A stretch of 64,000 bases of DNA, taken from positions 3,658,001 through 3,722,000 of the forward strand of contig NZ_AP022569.1 of NCBI RefSeq assembly GCF_010727945.1. The letters are read 5' to 3'. The notes beneath the pieces are model-generated. The model was not told where the DNA came from and did no database searches. It was given only the letters and a program-made list of their open reading frames with translations. Positions 1 to 8,871 of the stretch are shown in pieces. A program made the translations under genes and the position numbers. Source of the stretch: Mycobacterium cookii (GTDB taxonomy: Bacteria; Actinomycetota; Actinomycetes; Mycobacteriales; Mycobacteriaceae). Positions within the stretch are counted from its first letter, which is position 1. Every line of letters starts with the position of its first letter.

Positions 1-1
1 T

Positions 2-619
2 AACCGGCGGGTCAGCCCCTACGTCCAGTCTCGGGTGCAGGCCGAGGATCTGGTCATGCGCTACGTCGCCGACCACGGCCTGCCCGCCGTCGCCATGTGC
101 GTCTCGACGACGTACGGCACCGGCGACTGGGGCAGGACCCCGCACGGCGCGTTCATCGCCGGCGCGGTCTACGGCAAGCTGCCGTTCCTGATGAATGGCA
201 TCCAGTTAGAGGTCGTCGGTGTCGACGATGCGGCCCGCGCGATGATCTTGGCCGCCGAGCGTGGCCGCGACGGCGAGAAGTACCTGATCTCCGAACGGAT
301 GATGCCGCTGAAGGAGGTCGTCAGGATCGCGGCCGATGAGGCCGGGGTGCGGGCGCCGCAGCGGGCGATCTCGGTGCCGGTGCTGTACGCCCTGGGCGCG
401 CTGGGCAGCCTGCGAGCCAAACTGACCGGCAAAGATGCCGAGCTCAGCCTCGAGTCAGTGCGCATGATGCGGGCCGAAGCGCCGGTCGACCACAGCAAGG
501 CCGTGCGTGAATTGGGTTGGCAGCCAAGGCCGACCGAAGAGTCGATCCGCGAGGCGGCGAGGTTCTGGGCCAACCTGAAGAACGCCAAGCGGGACAGTAG
601 GTCCGCTCCGGCCGATTAA
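2..619 (+). CDS. NAD(P)-dependent epimerase/dehydratase (extended SDR), 3' part only
   Basis: This is the C-terminal 205 residues of an extended short-chain dehydrogenase; the N-terminal Rossmann half lies left of the window. The frame is open from base 2, so the internal GTG at 35 is not a real start. The segment SPYVQSRVQAED near the left edge aligns with the SDR YxxxK region, but Arg stands where Lys is usual (YVQSR). Downstream come the substrate-domain signature YGTGDWGRTPHG and a C-terminal ELGWQPR element typical of this family. Position just before a Rv0140-like block (interrupted by an mce operon) fits an Rv0139 orthologue, an oxidoreductase of unknown substrate. The function beyond the fold is inference. 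Confidence 0.85.
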   Translation, partial: NRRVSPYVQSRVQAEDLVMRYVADHGLPAVAMCVSTTYGTGDWGRTPHGAFIAGAVYGKLPFLMNGIQLEVVGVDDAARAMILAAERGRDGEKYLISERMMPLKEVVRIAADEAGVRAPQRAISVPVLYALGALGSLRAKLTGKDAELSLESVRMMRAEAPVDHSKAVRELGWQPRPTEESIREAARFWANLKNAKRDSRSAPAD

Positions 620-733
620 GGGCGCTGCACGTTACCCGCGTGTCTGATGTAGCTGAAGTGATTTTTGTTAGATAGTGTGACGCATGGTGAACTCGGCGCG
701 CCATCGCGCTGACGCATGTCTCCGGAGACAACG

Positions 734-1537
734 ATGACCACGGCGACGCCGACCGGGCTCGTCGGCTATGTCCGCGACCAGCTCGAGCCGCCGCTGGCTA
801 CCGTCGGCGGGTTCGCCCGGATGTGCGTGCTGACCGGAAAAGCGTTGTTCAGACGGCCATTTCACTGGGGCGAATTCATCGTCCAAACCTGGTTCATCAC
901 CCGCGTCGCCCTGCTGCCCACGATCGCCGTCTCGATCCCACTGACTGTGCTGATCGTCTTCACCCTTAACACCTTGCTGGCCGCCTTCGGCGCCGCCGAC
1001 ATCTCAGGTGCGGGCGCCGCGTTGGGGGCGGTCACCCAACTCGGACCGCTGACCACCGTCTTGGTTGTGGCCGGCGCCGGATCCACGGCGATCTGCGCCG
1101 ATCTGGGCGCACGCACCATTCGCGAAGAAATCGACGCGATGGAGGTGCTGGGTATCGACCCGATCCACCGGCTGGTGGTGCCCCGGGTGGTGGCGGCGAC
1201 GGTCGTCGCAACGCTGCTCAACGGAACCGTCATCACCATCGGGCTGGTCGGCGGCTTCCTGTTCGGCGTCAACCTCCAAAACGTCTCGGGCGGTGCGTAT
1301 CTCGCCACGCTGACCCTGGTGACCGGGCTGCCCGAGGTCGTCATCGCGACGATCAAGGCCGCGATTTTCGGGACAATCGCCGGGCTGGTCGGCTGCTATC
1401 GCGGCCTGACCACCAAAGGCGGTCCGAAAGGCGTCGGTGTCGCGGTCAACGAAACGCTGGTGCTGTGTGTCCTCGCACTGTTCGCCGTCAACGTCGTCCT
1501 GACCACCATCGGCGTCCGGTTCGGGACGGGCCGCTGA
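734..1537 (+). CDS. MlaE/YrbE-family ABC transporter permease A of a Mce1-like operon
   Basis: A 267-residue integral membrane protein of the MlaE permease family, first gene of an eight-gene mce operon. It is rich in hydrophobic segments and carries the loop EEIDAMEVLGIDPI, the conserved stretch thought to contact the ATPase (MceG/Mkl in mycobacteria, not in this window). An upstream in-frame ATG exists at 716, but ATG 734 has GGAG six bases before it, and MTT-type N-termini are usual for YrbE-A proteins, so 734 is preferred. It ends with GVRFGTGR, identical to yrbE1A at 54263. It would form the transmembrane channel of a lipid importer with the next gene. One base separates it from the next ATG. 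Confidence 0.92.
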   Translation: MTTATPTGLVGYVRDQLEPPLATVGGFARMCVLTGKALFRRPFHWGEFIVQTWFITRVALLPTIAVSIPLTVLIVFTLNTLLAAFGAADISGAGAALGAVTQLGPLTTVLVVAGAGSTAICADLGARTIREEIDAMEVLGIDPIHRLVVPRVVAATVVATLLNGTVITIGLVGGFLFGVNLQNVSGGAYLATLTLVTGLPEVVIATIKAAIFGTIAGLVGCYRGLTTKGGPKGVGVAVNETLVLCVLALFAVNVVLTTIGVRFGTGR

Positions 1538-1538
1538 C

Positions 1539-2408
1539 ATGTCGACCGCGGCCGTCGTCCGCGCGCGTTTTCCGCGCACCGTCGCCAACGTCAACCAGTA
1601 CGGCGGCGGCGCGATCCGGGGTCTCAACAAGGCCGGTCACCTCACCCGGTTCGCCATCACCAGCGGCTGGTCGGTCGGCTGGGCGGTGCACCGCTACCGC
1701 AGGGAGACGCTACGACTGATCGCCCAAATCGGAATGGGCACCGGGGCAATGGCCGTCGTCGGTGGCACCGCGGCGATCGTTGGCTTCGTGACGCTGTCCG
1801 GCGGATCGCTGATCGCCATCCAGGGTTTCGCGTCGCTGGGCAACATCGGCGTCGAGGCCTTCACCGGGTTTTTCGCGGCCCTGGCCAACGTCCGGGTGGT
1901 CACCGCGGTGGTGACGGGCGTCGCGCTGGCGGCCACCGTCGGTGCGGGAGCCACCGCGGAGCTTGGCGCGATGCGGATCAGTGAGGAGATCGACGCGCTC
2001 GAGGTGATGGGCATCAAGTCGGTCGCGTTCCTGGTGTCGACCCGGTTGATGGCGGGACTGGTGGTGGTCGTCCCGTTGTACGCGATGGCGCTGGTGATGT
2101 CGTTTCTGTCCGGACAGGTCGTGACGACGCTGTTCTACGGACAGTCGGTGGGCACCTACGAGCACTACTTCCGCACCTTCCTGCGGACCGAGGATGTGTT
2201 CTGGTCGGGCGGGGAAGTCATCGTTATGGCCGTGATCGTGATGATCACGCACTGCTACTACGGCTACAACGCGAGCGGCGGACCGGTCGGTGTGGGGGAG
2301 GCCGTCGGCCGGTCGATGCGATTCTCGTTGGTGTCCACGGTGATCGTCGTCCTGTTGACCTCGCTGGCGCTCTACGGGGTCGACCCGAACTTCAACCTCA
2401 CGGTGTAG
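1539..2408 (+). CDS. MlaE/YrbE-family ABC transporter permease B of a Mce1-like operon
   Basis: A 289-residue membrane permease, partner of the preceding YrbE-A protein. It has the MlaE-family loop EEIDALEVMGIKSVAFLV and a hydrophobic core with several predicted helices. The closing part (GGPVGVGEAVGRSMRFS, then GVDPNFNLTV) is nearly the same as in yrbE1B at 55065. The ATG follows the previous stop by one base (TGACATG), which implies translational coupling. In known Mce systems YrbE-A and YrbE-B form the inner-membrane permease under the MceA-F assembly. The substrate is not readable from sequence; by similarity to Mce1 it is probably fatty or mycolic acids. Confidence 0.92.
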   Translation: MSTAAVVRARFPRTVANVNQYGGGAIRGLNKAGHLTRFAITSGWSVGWAVHRYRRETLRLIAQIGMGTGAMAVVGGTAAIVGFVTLSGGSLIAIQGFASLGNIGVEAFTGFFAALANVRVVTAVVTGVALAATVGAGATAELGAMRISEEIDALEVMGIKSVAFLVSTRLMAGLVVVVPLYAMALVMSFLSGQVVTTLFYGQSVGTYEHYFRTFLRTEDVFWSGGEVIVMAVIVMITHCYYGYNASGGPVGVGEAVGRSMRFSLVSTVIVVLLTSLALYGVDPNFNLTV

Positions 2409-2414
2409 CCGCCC

Positions 2415-3635
2415 ATGGTGACGATCCCCAAGAAGGAGCGGAAGTCCCGAACCTGGCCCGACACCGTGGCCGGCATCGGTCTGGTGCTGGCCTGCGCGCT
2501 GCTGCTTGGCTTGATATACGCGCAGTTTCGTGGCGAATTCACCCCGAAGACCAAGCTGACGATGTTGGCCGCGCGGGCCGGTCTGGTGATGGACAAAGGC
2601 TCGAAGGTCACCTTCAACGGCGTGAGCATCGGACGGGTGGCCGGCATCTCCGAGGTCGAGCATCGCGGCAGCCCGGCAGCGAAGTTCACCCTCGACGTCG
2701 ACCCGGAGTACGTCGACCTCATCCCGGCCAACGTGATCGCCAAAATTCAGGCGACCACGGTGTTCGGCAACAAGTACGTCAGCCTGACTTCTCCTAAAGA
2801 GGCTGCACCGCAGCGGATCACACCGTCGAACGTGATCGATGCGACGTCGGTGACAACGGAGTTCAACACCGTGTTCGAGACGCTCGTCGAGCTCGCCGAC
2901 AACGTCGATCCGGTGAAGGTGAACCTGACGCTGAGCGCGGCGGCCCAGGCGCTGACCGGGCTGGGTGACAAATTCGGGCAGTCGATCGTCAACGGCAACA
3001 AGATCCTCGACCACGTGAACCCCCGGATGCCGATCATTCGCCACGACATCCACCAGCTCGCGGCGCTTGGCGATAAATACGCCAAGGCGGCCCCGGATCT
3101 CTTTGACGCACTTGACAATGCCGTGACGACGGCGCGCACACTCAACCATCACCAGGCCGAACTCGATGCGGCGCTGCTCGCGGCAGTCGGCTTCGCCAAC
3201 ACCGGAAACGACATCTTCACCCGAAGCAGGCCCTACCTGGAACGCCTTACCGCCGACCTGAAACCGACTGCGCACCTGCTCGACACCTACAGCCCACAGG
3301 CGTTCTGCACGATCCGCAATTTCGCCGACATCGCACCCAAGGTTGCTCAGCTCGAAAGCGGCAACCATTACGCGGCACAGCTCGGGGTAGCGATCACCGG
3401 CTCGGAGAACCCGTATGTCTACCCGGACAACTTGCCGAGGGTCAACGCCAGAGGTGGACCTTACGGCAAACCGGGCTGCTGGCAGCCAATCACCCGCGAC
3501 CTATGGCCGGCGCCGTACTTGGTGATGGACTCCGGCAACAGTATTGCGCCATACAACCACTTCGAACTCGCCCAGCCACTGGTCAATGAATACGTGTGGG
3601 GCCGGCAGTACGGGGAGTACACGATCAACCCATGA
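2415..3635 (+). CDS. MCE family protein MceA (Mce1-like paralogous operon)
   Basis: A 406-residue MCE protein. A membrane anchor spans about residues 17-38, the MCE domain runs from about 44 to 125 (TKLTMLAARAGLVMDKGSK onward, ending VFGNKYVSLTSP), and a long helical region follows to about 280. The C-terminal domain has conserved cysteines (QAFCTIRN, KPGCWQP) and ends YVWGRQYGEYTINP. It is the first of six MCE subunits that build the periplasmic lipid-carrying tube of the importer. Compared with mce1A at 55942 it lacks about 27 residues just before the NPYVYPDNLPRVN motif. Its stop overlaps the next ATG in an ATGA junction. Confidence 0.92.
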   Translation: MVTIPKKERKSRTWPDTVAGIGLVLACALLLGLIYAQFRGEFTPKTKLTMLAARAGLVMDKGSKVTFNGVSIGRVAGISEVEHRGSPAAKFTLDVDPEYVDLIPANVIAKIQATTVFGNKYVSLTSPKEAAPQRITPSNVIDATSVTTEFNTVFETLVELADNVDPVKVNLTLSAAAQALTGLGDKFGQSIVNGNKILDHVNPRMPIIRHDIHQLAALGDKYAKAAPDLFDALDNAVTTARTLNHHQAELDAALLAAVGFANTGNDIFTRSRPYLERLTADLKPTAHLLDTYSPQAFCTIRNFADIAPKVAQLESGNHYAAQLGVAITGSENPYVYPDNLPRVNARGGPYGKPGCWQPITRDLWPAPYLVMDSGNSIAPYNHFELAQPLVNEYVWGRQYGEYTINP

Positions 3636-4672
3636 AAATCTCCGGCATCGTCACCCGGCTCGCTGCGGTCGTGTCTGTCCAATTGTTCTTCACCGCAGTC
3701 ATTGTCGTGGTTTTCGGCCAAATACGCTTCGACCGCACCAACACCTATTCGGCGGAGTTCAGCAATGCCAGCGGCGTGCGGGCGGGACAGTTCGTCCGGG
3801 CTTCCGGCGTGGAAGTAGGCAAGGTCAAGAAAGTGAAGCTCGTCGAGGGCGACAAGCGGATCCTGGTGGAATTCTCGGTGGACCGCTCGGTGCAGCTCTA
3901 CCAGTCGACGACCGCACAGATCCGCTATCAAGACCTCATCGGCAACCGCTACCTGGAGATCGGCCGCGGATCAGGTGAGAATGCCGAAAGAGTTTTGCCA
4001 CCAGGCGGATTCATCCCCCTGGCGCGGACCCAGCCCGCACTCGACCTCGATGCGCTGATCGGTGGCTTCAAGCCGCTGTTCCGTGCGCTGGATCCACAGA
4101 AGGTCAACACCATCGCGTCGTCGATCATCACGGTGTTCCAGGGCGAAGGCGGAACCATCAACGACATCCTCGACCAAACCGCGCAGCTGACCGATCGGCT
4201 CGCCGAAAGTGACCAGGCCGTCGGCAGTGTGATCCACAACCTGAACGCTGTGCTGGACACCACGGAGCGTCACCACGACCAACTCGATTCCACCATCGAC
4301 AAATTCGAAGGACTGATCACCGGTCTGAAGGACCGCGCCGTTCCGCTGGCCGACGGGACCGCGCACATCAGCAATGCAGCCGGAACGGTGGCCGACCTGC
4401 TCTCCGACAACCGAGCCCTGGTCCGCGGTGCGGTCACGCACCTGGAGGTCCTCGCCGGACCTCTCAACGACCAACGCGACCGGGTCGGGGATCTGGTGGG
4501 TAAGGTGCCCGCCGCGTTCAACATCATCGGCCGCGCCAGCGGAATCTACGGCGACTTCTTCAACTTCTACCTCTGCGACCTGTCGCTGAAAGTCAACGGG
4601 CTGCAACCCGGCGGACCTGTCCGGTCAGTCAAACTTCTCACCCAGCCGACCGGGAGGTGCACGCTGCAATGA
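3632..4672 (+). CDS. MCE family protein MceB (Mce1-like paralogous operon)
   Basis: A 346-residue MCE subunit. An N-terminal membrane anchor occupies about residues 7-29, followed by the MCE domain (about 38-115, with GQFVRASGVEVGKVK) and a long helical, likely coiled, region. The C-terminus keeps two cysteines (FYLCDLSLK and PTGRC) that are also present in mce1B at 57240. The start ATGAAA at 3632 overlaps the mceA stop by four bases (ATGA). An earlier in-frame ATG at 3596 lies inside mceA and is rejected, because the paralogous operon has the same ATGA junction. Role: subunit of the extracytoplasmic lipid-transport assembly. Confidence 0.92.
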   Translation: MKISGIVTRLAAVVSVQLFFTAVIVVVFGQIRFDRTNTYSAEFSNASGVRAGQFVRASGVEVGKVKKVKLVEGDKRILVEFSVDRSVQLYQSTTAQIRYQDLIGNRYLEIGRGSGENAERVLPPGGFIPLARTQPALDLDALIGGFKPLFRALDPQKVNTIASSIITVFQGEGGTINDILDQTAQLTDRLAESDQAVGSVIHNLNAVLDTTERHHDQLDSTIDKFEGLITGLKDRAVPLADGTAHISNAAGTVADLLSDNRALVRGAVTHLEVLAGPLNDQRDRVGDLVGKVPAAFNIIGRASGIYGDFFNFYLCDLSLKVNGLQPGGPVRSVKLLTQPTGRCTLQ

Positions 4673-6198
4673 GAACGCTGCAGCCCGCCAACCGGGTCCG
4701 AGTCGGAGTGCTGGCCATCGCCATCGTGGTCCTCGTTGTCGGTGTGGGACAAAGCTTCAGCAGCCTGCCGGTGTTGTTTGCGACCGCGAACTATTATGCC
4801 CAGTTCACCGATTCCGGAGGCGTCAGCAAGGGCGACAAGGTTCGCATCATGGGTCTGGACGTCGGCAGCGTGCAGGATATGTCGATCGACGGCGATCACA
4901 TCCTGATGAAGTTCACCGCCGGCACCCACACCATCGGCACCGAGAGCCGGGTGTCCATCCGCACCGACACGCTGCTGGGCAAGAAGGTGCTCGAGATCGA
5001 GCCACGCGGCGCCAAGCGGATGCGACCCAACGACGTGCTGCCACTGCGTCAGAGCACCACTCCGTACCAGGTGTACGACGCGTTCTTCGATGTCACCAAG
5101 GCCGCCGCGGGATGGAACATCGACACGGTCAAAGAGTCGCTGAATGTGCTGTCCCGCACCATCAACCAGACCTATCCTCACCTCAGCGCGGCCCTTGACG
5201 GCGTGGCCAAGTTCTCCGACATCATCGGCAAACGCGACGACGAACTCAAACACCTGCTGCGCGAGGCCAGGAAAGTAGCCGCCGTACTCGGTGATCGCAG
5301 CAAGCAGATCAACGCCTTGCTGCGCAACACCCAGACGCTACTCGCCGCGTTCAATGAACGCGGGAAAGCCATTGCCGCGCTGCTGACTAACGTGTCGGCG
5401 TTCTCGGCACAGGTGCAAGGGTTGATCAACGACAACCCGAACCTGCACCACCTGCTCGAACAGCTGCGCGGTGTCACAGATGTTCTCGCCGCACACAAGA
5501 ACGACCTTGCTTCCGTGTTGGGCACACTGCGCAACTACACCGCGGCGCTTAGTGAAGCCGTCGGATCGGGGCCGTACTTCAAAGTGATGGTCGGCAACCT
5601 GCTGCCATATCAGATCCTGCAGCCGTGGGTCGATGCCGCTTTCAAGAAGCGTGGCATCGATCCCGAGAACTTCTGGCGTAGTGCCGGATTGCCGGCGTTC
5701 CGATACCCCGACCCGAACGGCAAGAGATTCGCCAACGGAGCACCGCCGCCGGCGCCGCCGGTGCTCGAGGGCACTCCGGATCACCCTGGGCCCGCGGTGG
5801 CACCCGGTTCGCCGTGTTCGTATTCGCCGCCGGCGGAGATGTCCCCGCGACCGGGCAATCCGATGCCGTGTGCCGGTCTCGACCAGAGCCAGGGCCCGTT
5901 CGGCCCCAACGGTCCGTATCCGGCGCTGCGCGACGTCCTTTCGCTGCCGCCAAACCCCAATGGTCCGGCGCCGTCACCGGGTGTTCCCGATGCAGCTTTG
6001 CCCGGAGATCCCGTGCCGAACGCGCCTGGTACGGCCGTACCGCTGCCGCCGAACGCACCGCCGGGAGCGCGACGGGAAGGCTTCGTCCCGGCCGGCCCGC
6101 CGCCGGGGCCGCCTGCCGCACCGGCCCCTGCCGCACCGCCAGGCCCGGGCCCGCAGCTTCCGGCGCCTTTCCTCACGCCCGGCGGGGACGGGGGATAG
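4669..6198 (+). CDS. MCE family protein MceC with proline-rich tail (Mce1-like paralogous operon)
   Basis: A 509-residue MCE subunit. A membrane anchor lies near residues 11-31 and the MCE domain at about 38-115 (GGVSKGDKVRIMGLDVGSVQ). A helical region of about 180 residues follows. From about residue 340 a long Pro/Gly/Ala-rich tail starts after NFWRSAGLPAFRYPDP and contains isolated cysteines (PGSPCSY, MPCAGLD). The same tail design is seen in mce1C at 58277. ATG 4669 overlaps the mceB stop (ATGA), and the N-terminus MRTLQPANRVRV matches MRTLEPANRKRI of mce1C, which fixes the start. The tail is presumably an extended, cell-wall-exposed segment; that is inference. Confidence 0.92.
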   Translation: MRTLQPANRVRVGVLAIAIVVLVVGVGQSFSSLPVLFATANYYAQFTDSGGVSKGDKVRIMGLDVGSVQDMSIDGDHILMKFTAGTHTIGTESRVSIRTDTLLGKKVLEIEPRGAKRMRPNDVLPLRQSTTPYQVYDAFFDVTKAAAGWNIDTVKESLNVLSRTINQTYPHLSAALDGVAKFSDIIGKRDDELKHLLREARKVAAVLGDRSKQINALLRNTQTLLAAFNERGKAIAALLTNVSAFSAQVQGLINDNPNLHHLLEQLRGVTDVLAAHKNDLASVLGTLRNYTAALSEAVGSGPYFKVMVGNLLPYQILQPWVDAAFKKRGIDPENFWRSAGLPAFRYPDPNGKRFANGAPPPAPPVLEGTPDHPGPAVAPGSPCSYSPPAEMSPRPGNPMPCAGLDQSQGPFGPNGPYPALRDVLSLPPNPNGPAPSPGVPDAALPGDPVPNAPGTAVPLPPNAPPGARREGFVPAGPPPGPPAAPAPAAPPGPGPQLPAPFLTPGGDGG

Positions 6199-6204
6199 CA
6201 GCAG

Positions 6205-7749
6205 ATGAGCACAATTTTCGACATCCAAAAATTGCGGTTGCCGCGTGTCTCCAAGACCGCGGCAATCATCGGGTCGCTGGTCGTGACGTTGGGTCTTGTT
6301 GCCGCGGGGATCGGTTGGCAGCTCTACGACAAGCTGATCAACAACACGGTTGTCGTCTATTTCCCTGCGGTCAATGCCCTCTATGTCGGGGACAAGGTTC
6401 AAATCATGGGTATCCGGGTGGGTTCGATCGACAAGATCGAGCCGACCGGGGACCGGATGAAGGTGACGTTCCACTACCGCAACAAGTACAAGGTTCCCGC
6501 CAATGCGTCAGCGGTCGTGCTGAACCCGACGCTGGTCGCCTCGCGCAGCATCCAGTTGGAGCCGCCCTACAAGGGCGGTCCGGTGATGGCCGACCGCGCG
6601 GTCATCCCCATCGAGCGAACTCAGGTTCCGGTGGAGTGGGATGAATTGCGTAACAGCGTCACTCACATCATCGACAAGCTCGGTCCGACCAAAGACCAAC
6701 CCAAGGGACCCTTCGGTGACGTCATCGAGGCCTTCGCCGATGGATTGGCCGGCAAGGGCGAACAGATCAACACCACGCTGAACAGCCTGTCCAACGCGCT
6801 CAGCACTCTCGATGAAGGCCGCGGCGACTTTTTCGGTGTACTGAAGAGTTTGGCGATGTTCGTCAACGCGCTGCACCAGGACGACCAGCAGTTCGTCGAG
6901 CTGAACACCGACCTGGCCCAGCTGTCCGACAATCTGACCAGCTCAGATCAGGCTGCCGCCAATGCGATTCGGGACACCGACAGCCTGCTGTCGACCGCAC
7001 AGCAATTCCTGACCGAGAACCGCGACGCGCTGGCCCACGACGTCGACAACTTGAACGACCTGACTACCACCATCATGCAGCCGGAACCGCGCGATGGCCT
7101 GGAGACCGCGCTACACATCCTGCCGAACATGGCCGCCAACGTGCTGGCCATCTATGAGCCCGCCCATGGAAGTCTCAGCGGTGTTGCCGCCTTCACCAAC
7201 TTTGCCAACCCAATGGAGTTCATCTGCAGCGTGATTCAGGCCGGTAGTCGACTCGGCTATCAAGACTCGGCGGAACTCTGCGCGCAATACCTGGCGCCGA
7301 TCCTGGATGCGATCAAATTCAACTACTTCCCGTACGGGATCAACTTGTTCAGCGTCGCGGATGTTCTGCCGAAGAACGTCGCCTACTCCGAGCCGCGCCT
7401 GCAGCCACCGCCCGGCTTCAAAGACACCACCGTCCCGGGCATCTTTTCGCCGGATACTCAATGGTCGCATCGCAATTCGGAGCCGGGCTGGATTGTCGCT
7501 CCCGGCATGCAGGGTGTGCAGGTGCAGCCGGCCACGAGGAACCTGTTGACCGCGGCGTCGCTCGCTGAGTTGATGGGCGGGCCCGACATTCCGCCGCCGC
7601 CGGCCGGACACACCATGACCGGGCCGCCGAACGCCTACGACGAGAACAATCCGCTGCCACCACCGTGGTACCCCCAACCGCTGCCGTCACCGGGTCCACC
7701 GCCACCGCCGCCCGGTCCGCCGCTCGGTGCAGCCGAGGCACACCCATGA
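6205..7749 (+). CDS. MCE family protein MceD (Mce1-like paralogous operon)
   Basis: A 514-residue MCE subunit. A membrane anchor spans about residues 17-40 and the MCE domain about 47-125 (NALYVGDKVQIMGIRVGSID). A helical stretch follows that includes KGPFGDVIEAFADGLAGKG, also almost identical in mce1D at 59857. The conserved C-terminal domain has two cysteines (MEFICSVIQ, SAELCAQYLAPILDAIKFNY). The last 60 or so residues are proline-rich. The ATG at 6205 lies six bases after the mceC stop, with purine-rich GGGGATAGCAGCAG before it. Its stop overlaps the next start. Role: subunit of the lipid-transport assembly. Confidence 0.92.
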   Translation: MSTIFDIQKLRLPRVSKTAAIIGSLVVTLGLVAAGIGWQLYDKLINNTVVVYFPAVNALYVGDKVQIMGIRVGSIDKIEPTGDRMKVTFHYRNKYKVPANASAVVLNPTLVASRSIQLEPPYKGGPVMADRAVIPIERTQVPVEWDELRNSVTHIIDKLGPTKDQPKGPFGDVIEAFADGLAGKGEQINTTLNSLSNALSTLDEGRGDFFGVLKSLAMFVNALHQDDQQFVELNTDLAQLSDNLTSSDQAAANAIRDTDSLLSTAQQFLTENRDALAHDVDNLNDLTTTIMQPEPRDGLETALHILPNMAANVLAIYEPAHGSLSGVAAFTNFANPMEFICSVIQAGSRLGYQDSAELCAQYLAPILDAIKFNYFPYGINLFSVADVLPKNVAYSEPRLQPPPGFKDTTVPGIFSPDTQWSHRNSEPGWIVAPGMQGVQVQPATRNLLTAASLAELMGGPDIPPPPAGHTMTGPPNAYDENNPLPPPWYPQPLPSPGPPPPPPGPPLGAAEAHP

Positions 7750-8870
7750 GGCACATCGTGACGCGCGTTCTGGCGGTGCTGACCGCGGCGGTGGTGCTGA
7801 CATCGTGCGGCAACTGGCGCGGCATTGCCAACCTCCCACTGCCCGGTGGGCCGGGCAGCGGTCCGGGTTCCTACAAGATCTACGTCCAGATGCCAAATAC
7901 CATGGCGTTGAACGGGAATAGCCGAGTCCTGGTCGCCGACGTCTTCGTCGGGTCCGTGCGGTCGATCGACCTGAAGAATTGGGTCGCCACGCTGACGGTC
8001 GACCTGAACAAGGGTGTGCGGCTCCCGAGGAATGCGACGGCGAAGATCGGTCAGACCAGCCTGCTGGGATCGCAACACATCGAATTGGCCGCACCGCCCG
8101 ACCCGTCGCCCGCACCGCTGAAAGCCGGCGACACGATCGCGTTGAGCAACTCCTCTACCTACCCGTCGACTGAACAGACCCTGGCCAGCCTGGCAATGGT
8201 GTTGCGCGGCGGCGGGATACCCAACCTCGAGGTCATCCAGAACGAGGTCTACAAGATCCTGGCCGGGCGAGCCCACCAGATCAGAGACTTCCTCGGCAAA
8301 CTCGACACCTTCGCCAGCCAGTTGAACCAGCAGCGCGACGACATTCGCCAGGCGATCGACTCCACCGACCGGCTGCTGGGCGTTGCGGCGAAGCGAGCCG
8401 ACACACTGGATCGCGCACTCACCGAATTCCCGCCGCTGGTCGATCATTTCGCCAAACAACGAGATCTGTTCGCTGACACGGTGGAAGCGATGGGCCGGAT
8501 CAGTAACGTCACCGACCAGACATTCAAGACCTCGCGCGGCGACCTCCACCAGGATCTGCAGGATTTGCAGCGACCGCTCAAGCAACTCGGCCGCTCCGCA
8601 CCGTATTTGGTGGATGCGCTGACACTGCTGCTATCACCGCCGTTCAGTGTCGACAGCGTTCCGAAAATCGTTCGCGGCGACTACATCAATGTCTCTGGTG
8701 CACTGGACCTCACGCTGAGCACCGTCGACAACGCGATCTTCACCGGGACCGGATTTTCCGGCGCGCTGCGCGCCTTGGAGCAGTCCTGGGGCCGTGACCT
8801 CAACACGATGGTCCCCGACGTCCGTTTCACGCCGAATCCGGCCGATGCGCCGGTGGAGCGAGGCGAGTGA
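7746..8870 (+). CDS. MCE family lipoprotein MceE (LprK-like, Mce1-like paralogous operon)
   Basis: A 374-residue MCE subunit predicted to be a lipoprotein. A short basic N-terminus and hydrophobic stretch lead to the lipobox LTSC, with Cys at residue 21 as the lipidation site. The MCE domain follows (SRVLVADVFVGSVRSIDL) and then a helical region ending with the FTGTGFSGALRALEQSWGRD segment shared with mce1E. ATG 7746 overlaps the mceD stop (ATGA), and the signal peptide begins exactly there, so the longer frame from 7665 is rejected. In Mce systems the E subunit is the lipoprotein of the complex. Confidence 0.92.
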   Translation: MRHIVTRVLAVLTAAVVLTSCGNWRGIANLPLPGGPGSGPGSYKIYVQMPNTMALNGNSRVLVADVFVGSVRSIDLKNWVATLTVDLNKGVRLPRNATAKIGQTSLLGSQHIELAAPPDPSPAPLKAGDTIALSNSSTYPSTEQTLASLAMVLRGGGIPNLEVIQNEVYKILAGRAHQIRDFLGKLDTFASQLNQQRDDIRQAIDSTDRLLGVAAKRADTLDRALTEFPPLVDHFAKQRDLFADTVEAMGRISNVTDQTFKTSRGDLHQDLQDLQRPLKQLGRSAPYLVDALTLLLSPPFSVDSVPKIVRGDYINVSGALDLTLSTVDNAIFTGTGFSGALRALEQSWGRDLNTMVPDVRFTPNPADAPVERGE

Positions 8871-8871
8871 C

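Noticed and set aside
1710..3368. Open frame of 552 codons on the minus strand opposite yrbE-B and mceA
   Set aside because: It is antisense to two well-conserved genes, its product is rich in His, Arg and Gln without any recognisable domain, and GC-rich codon usage routinely opens this frame.
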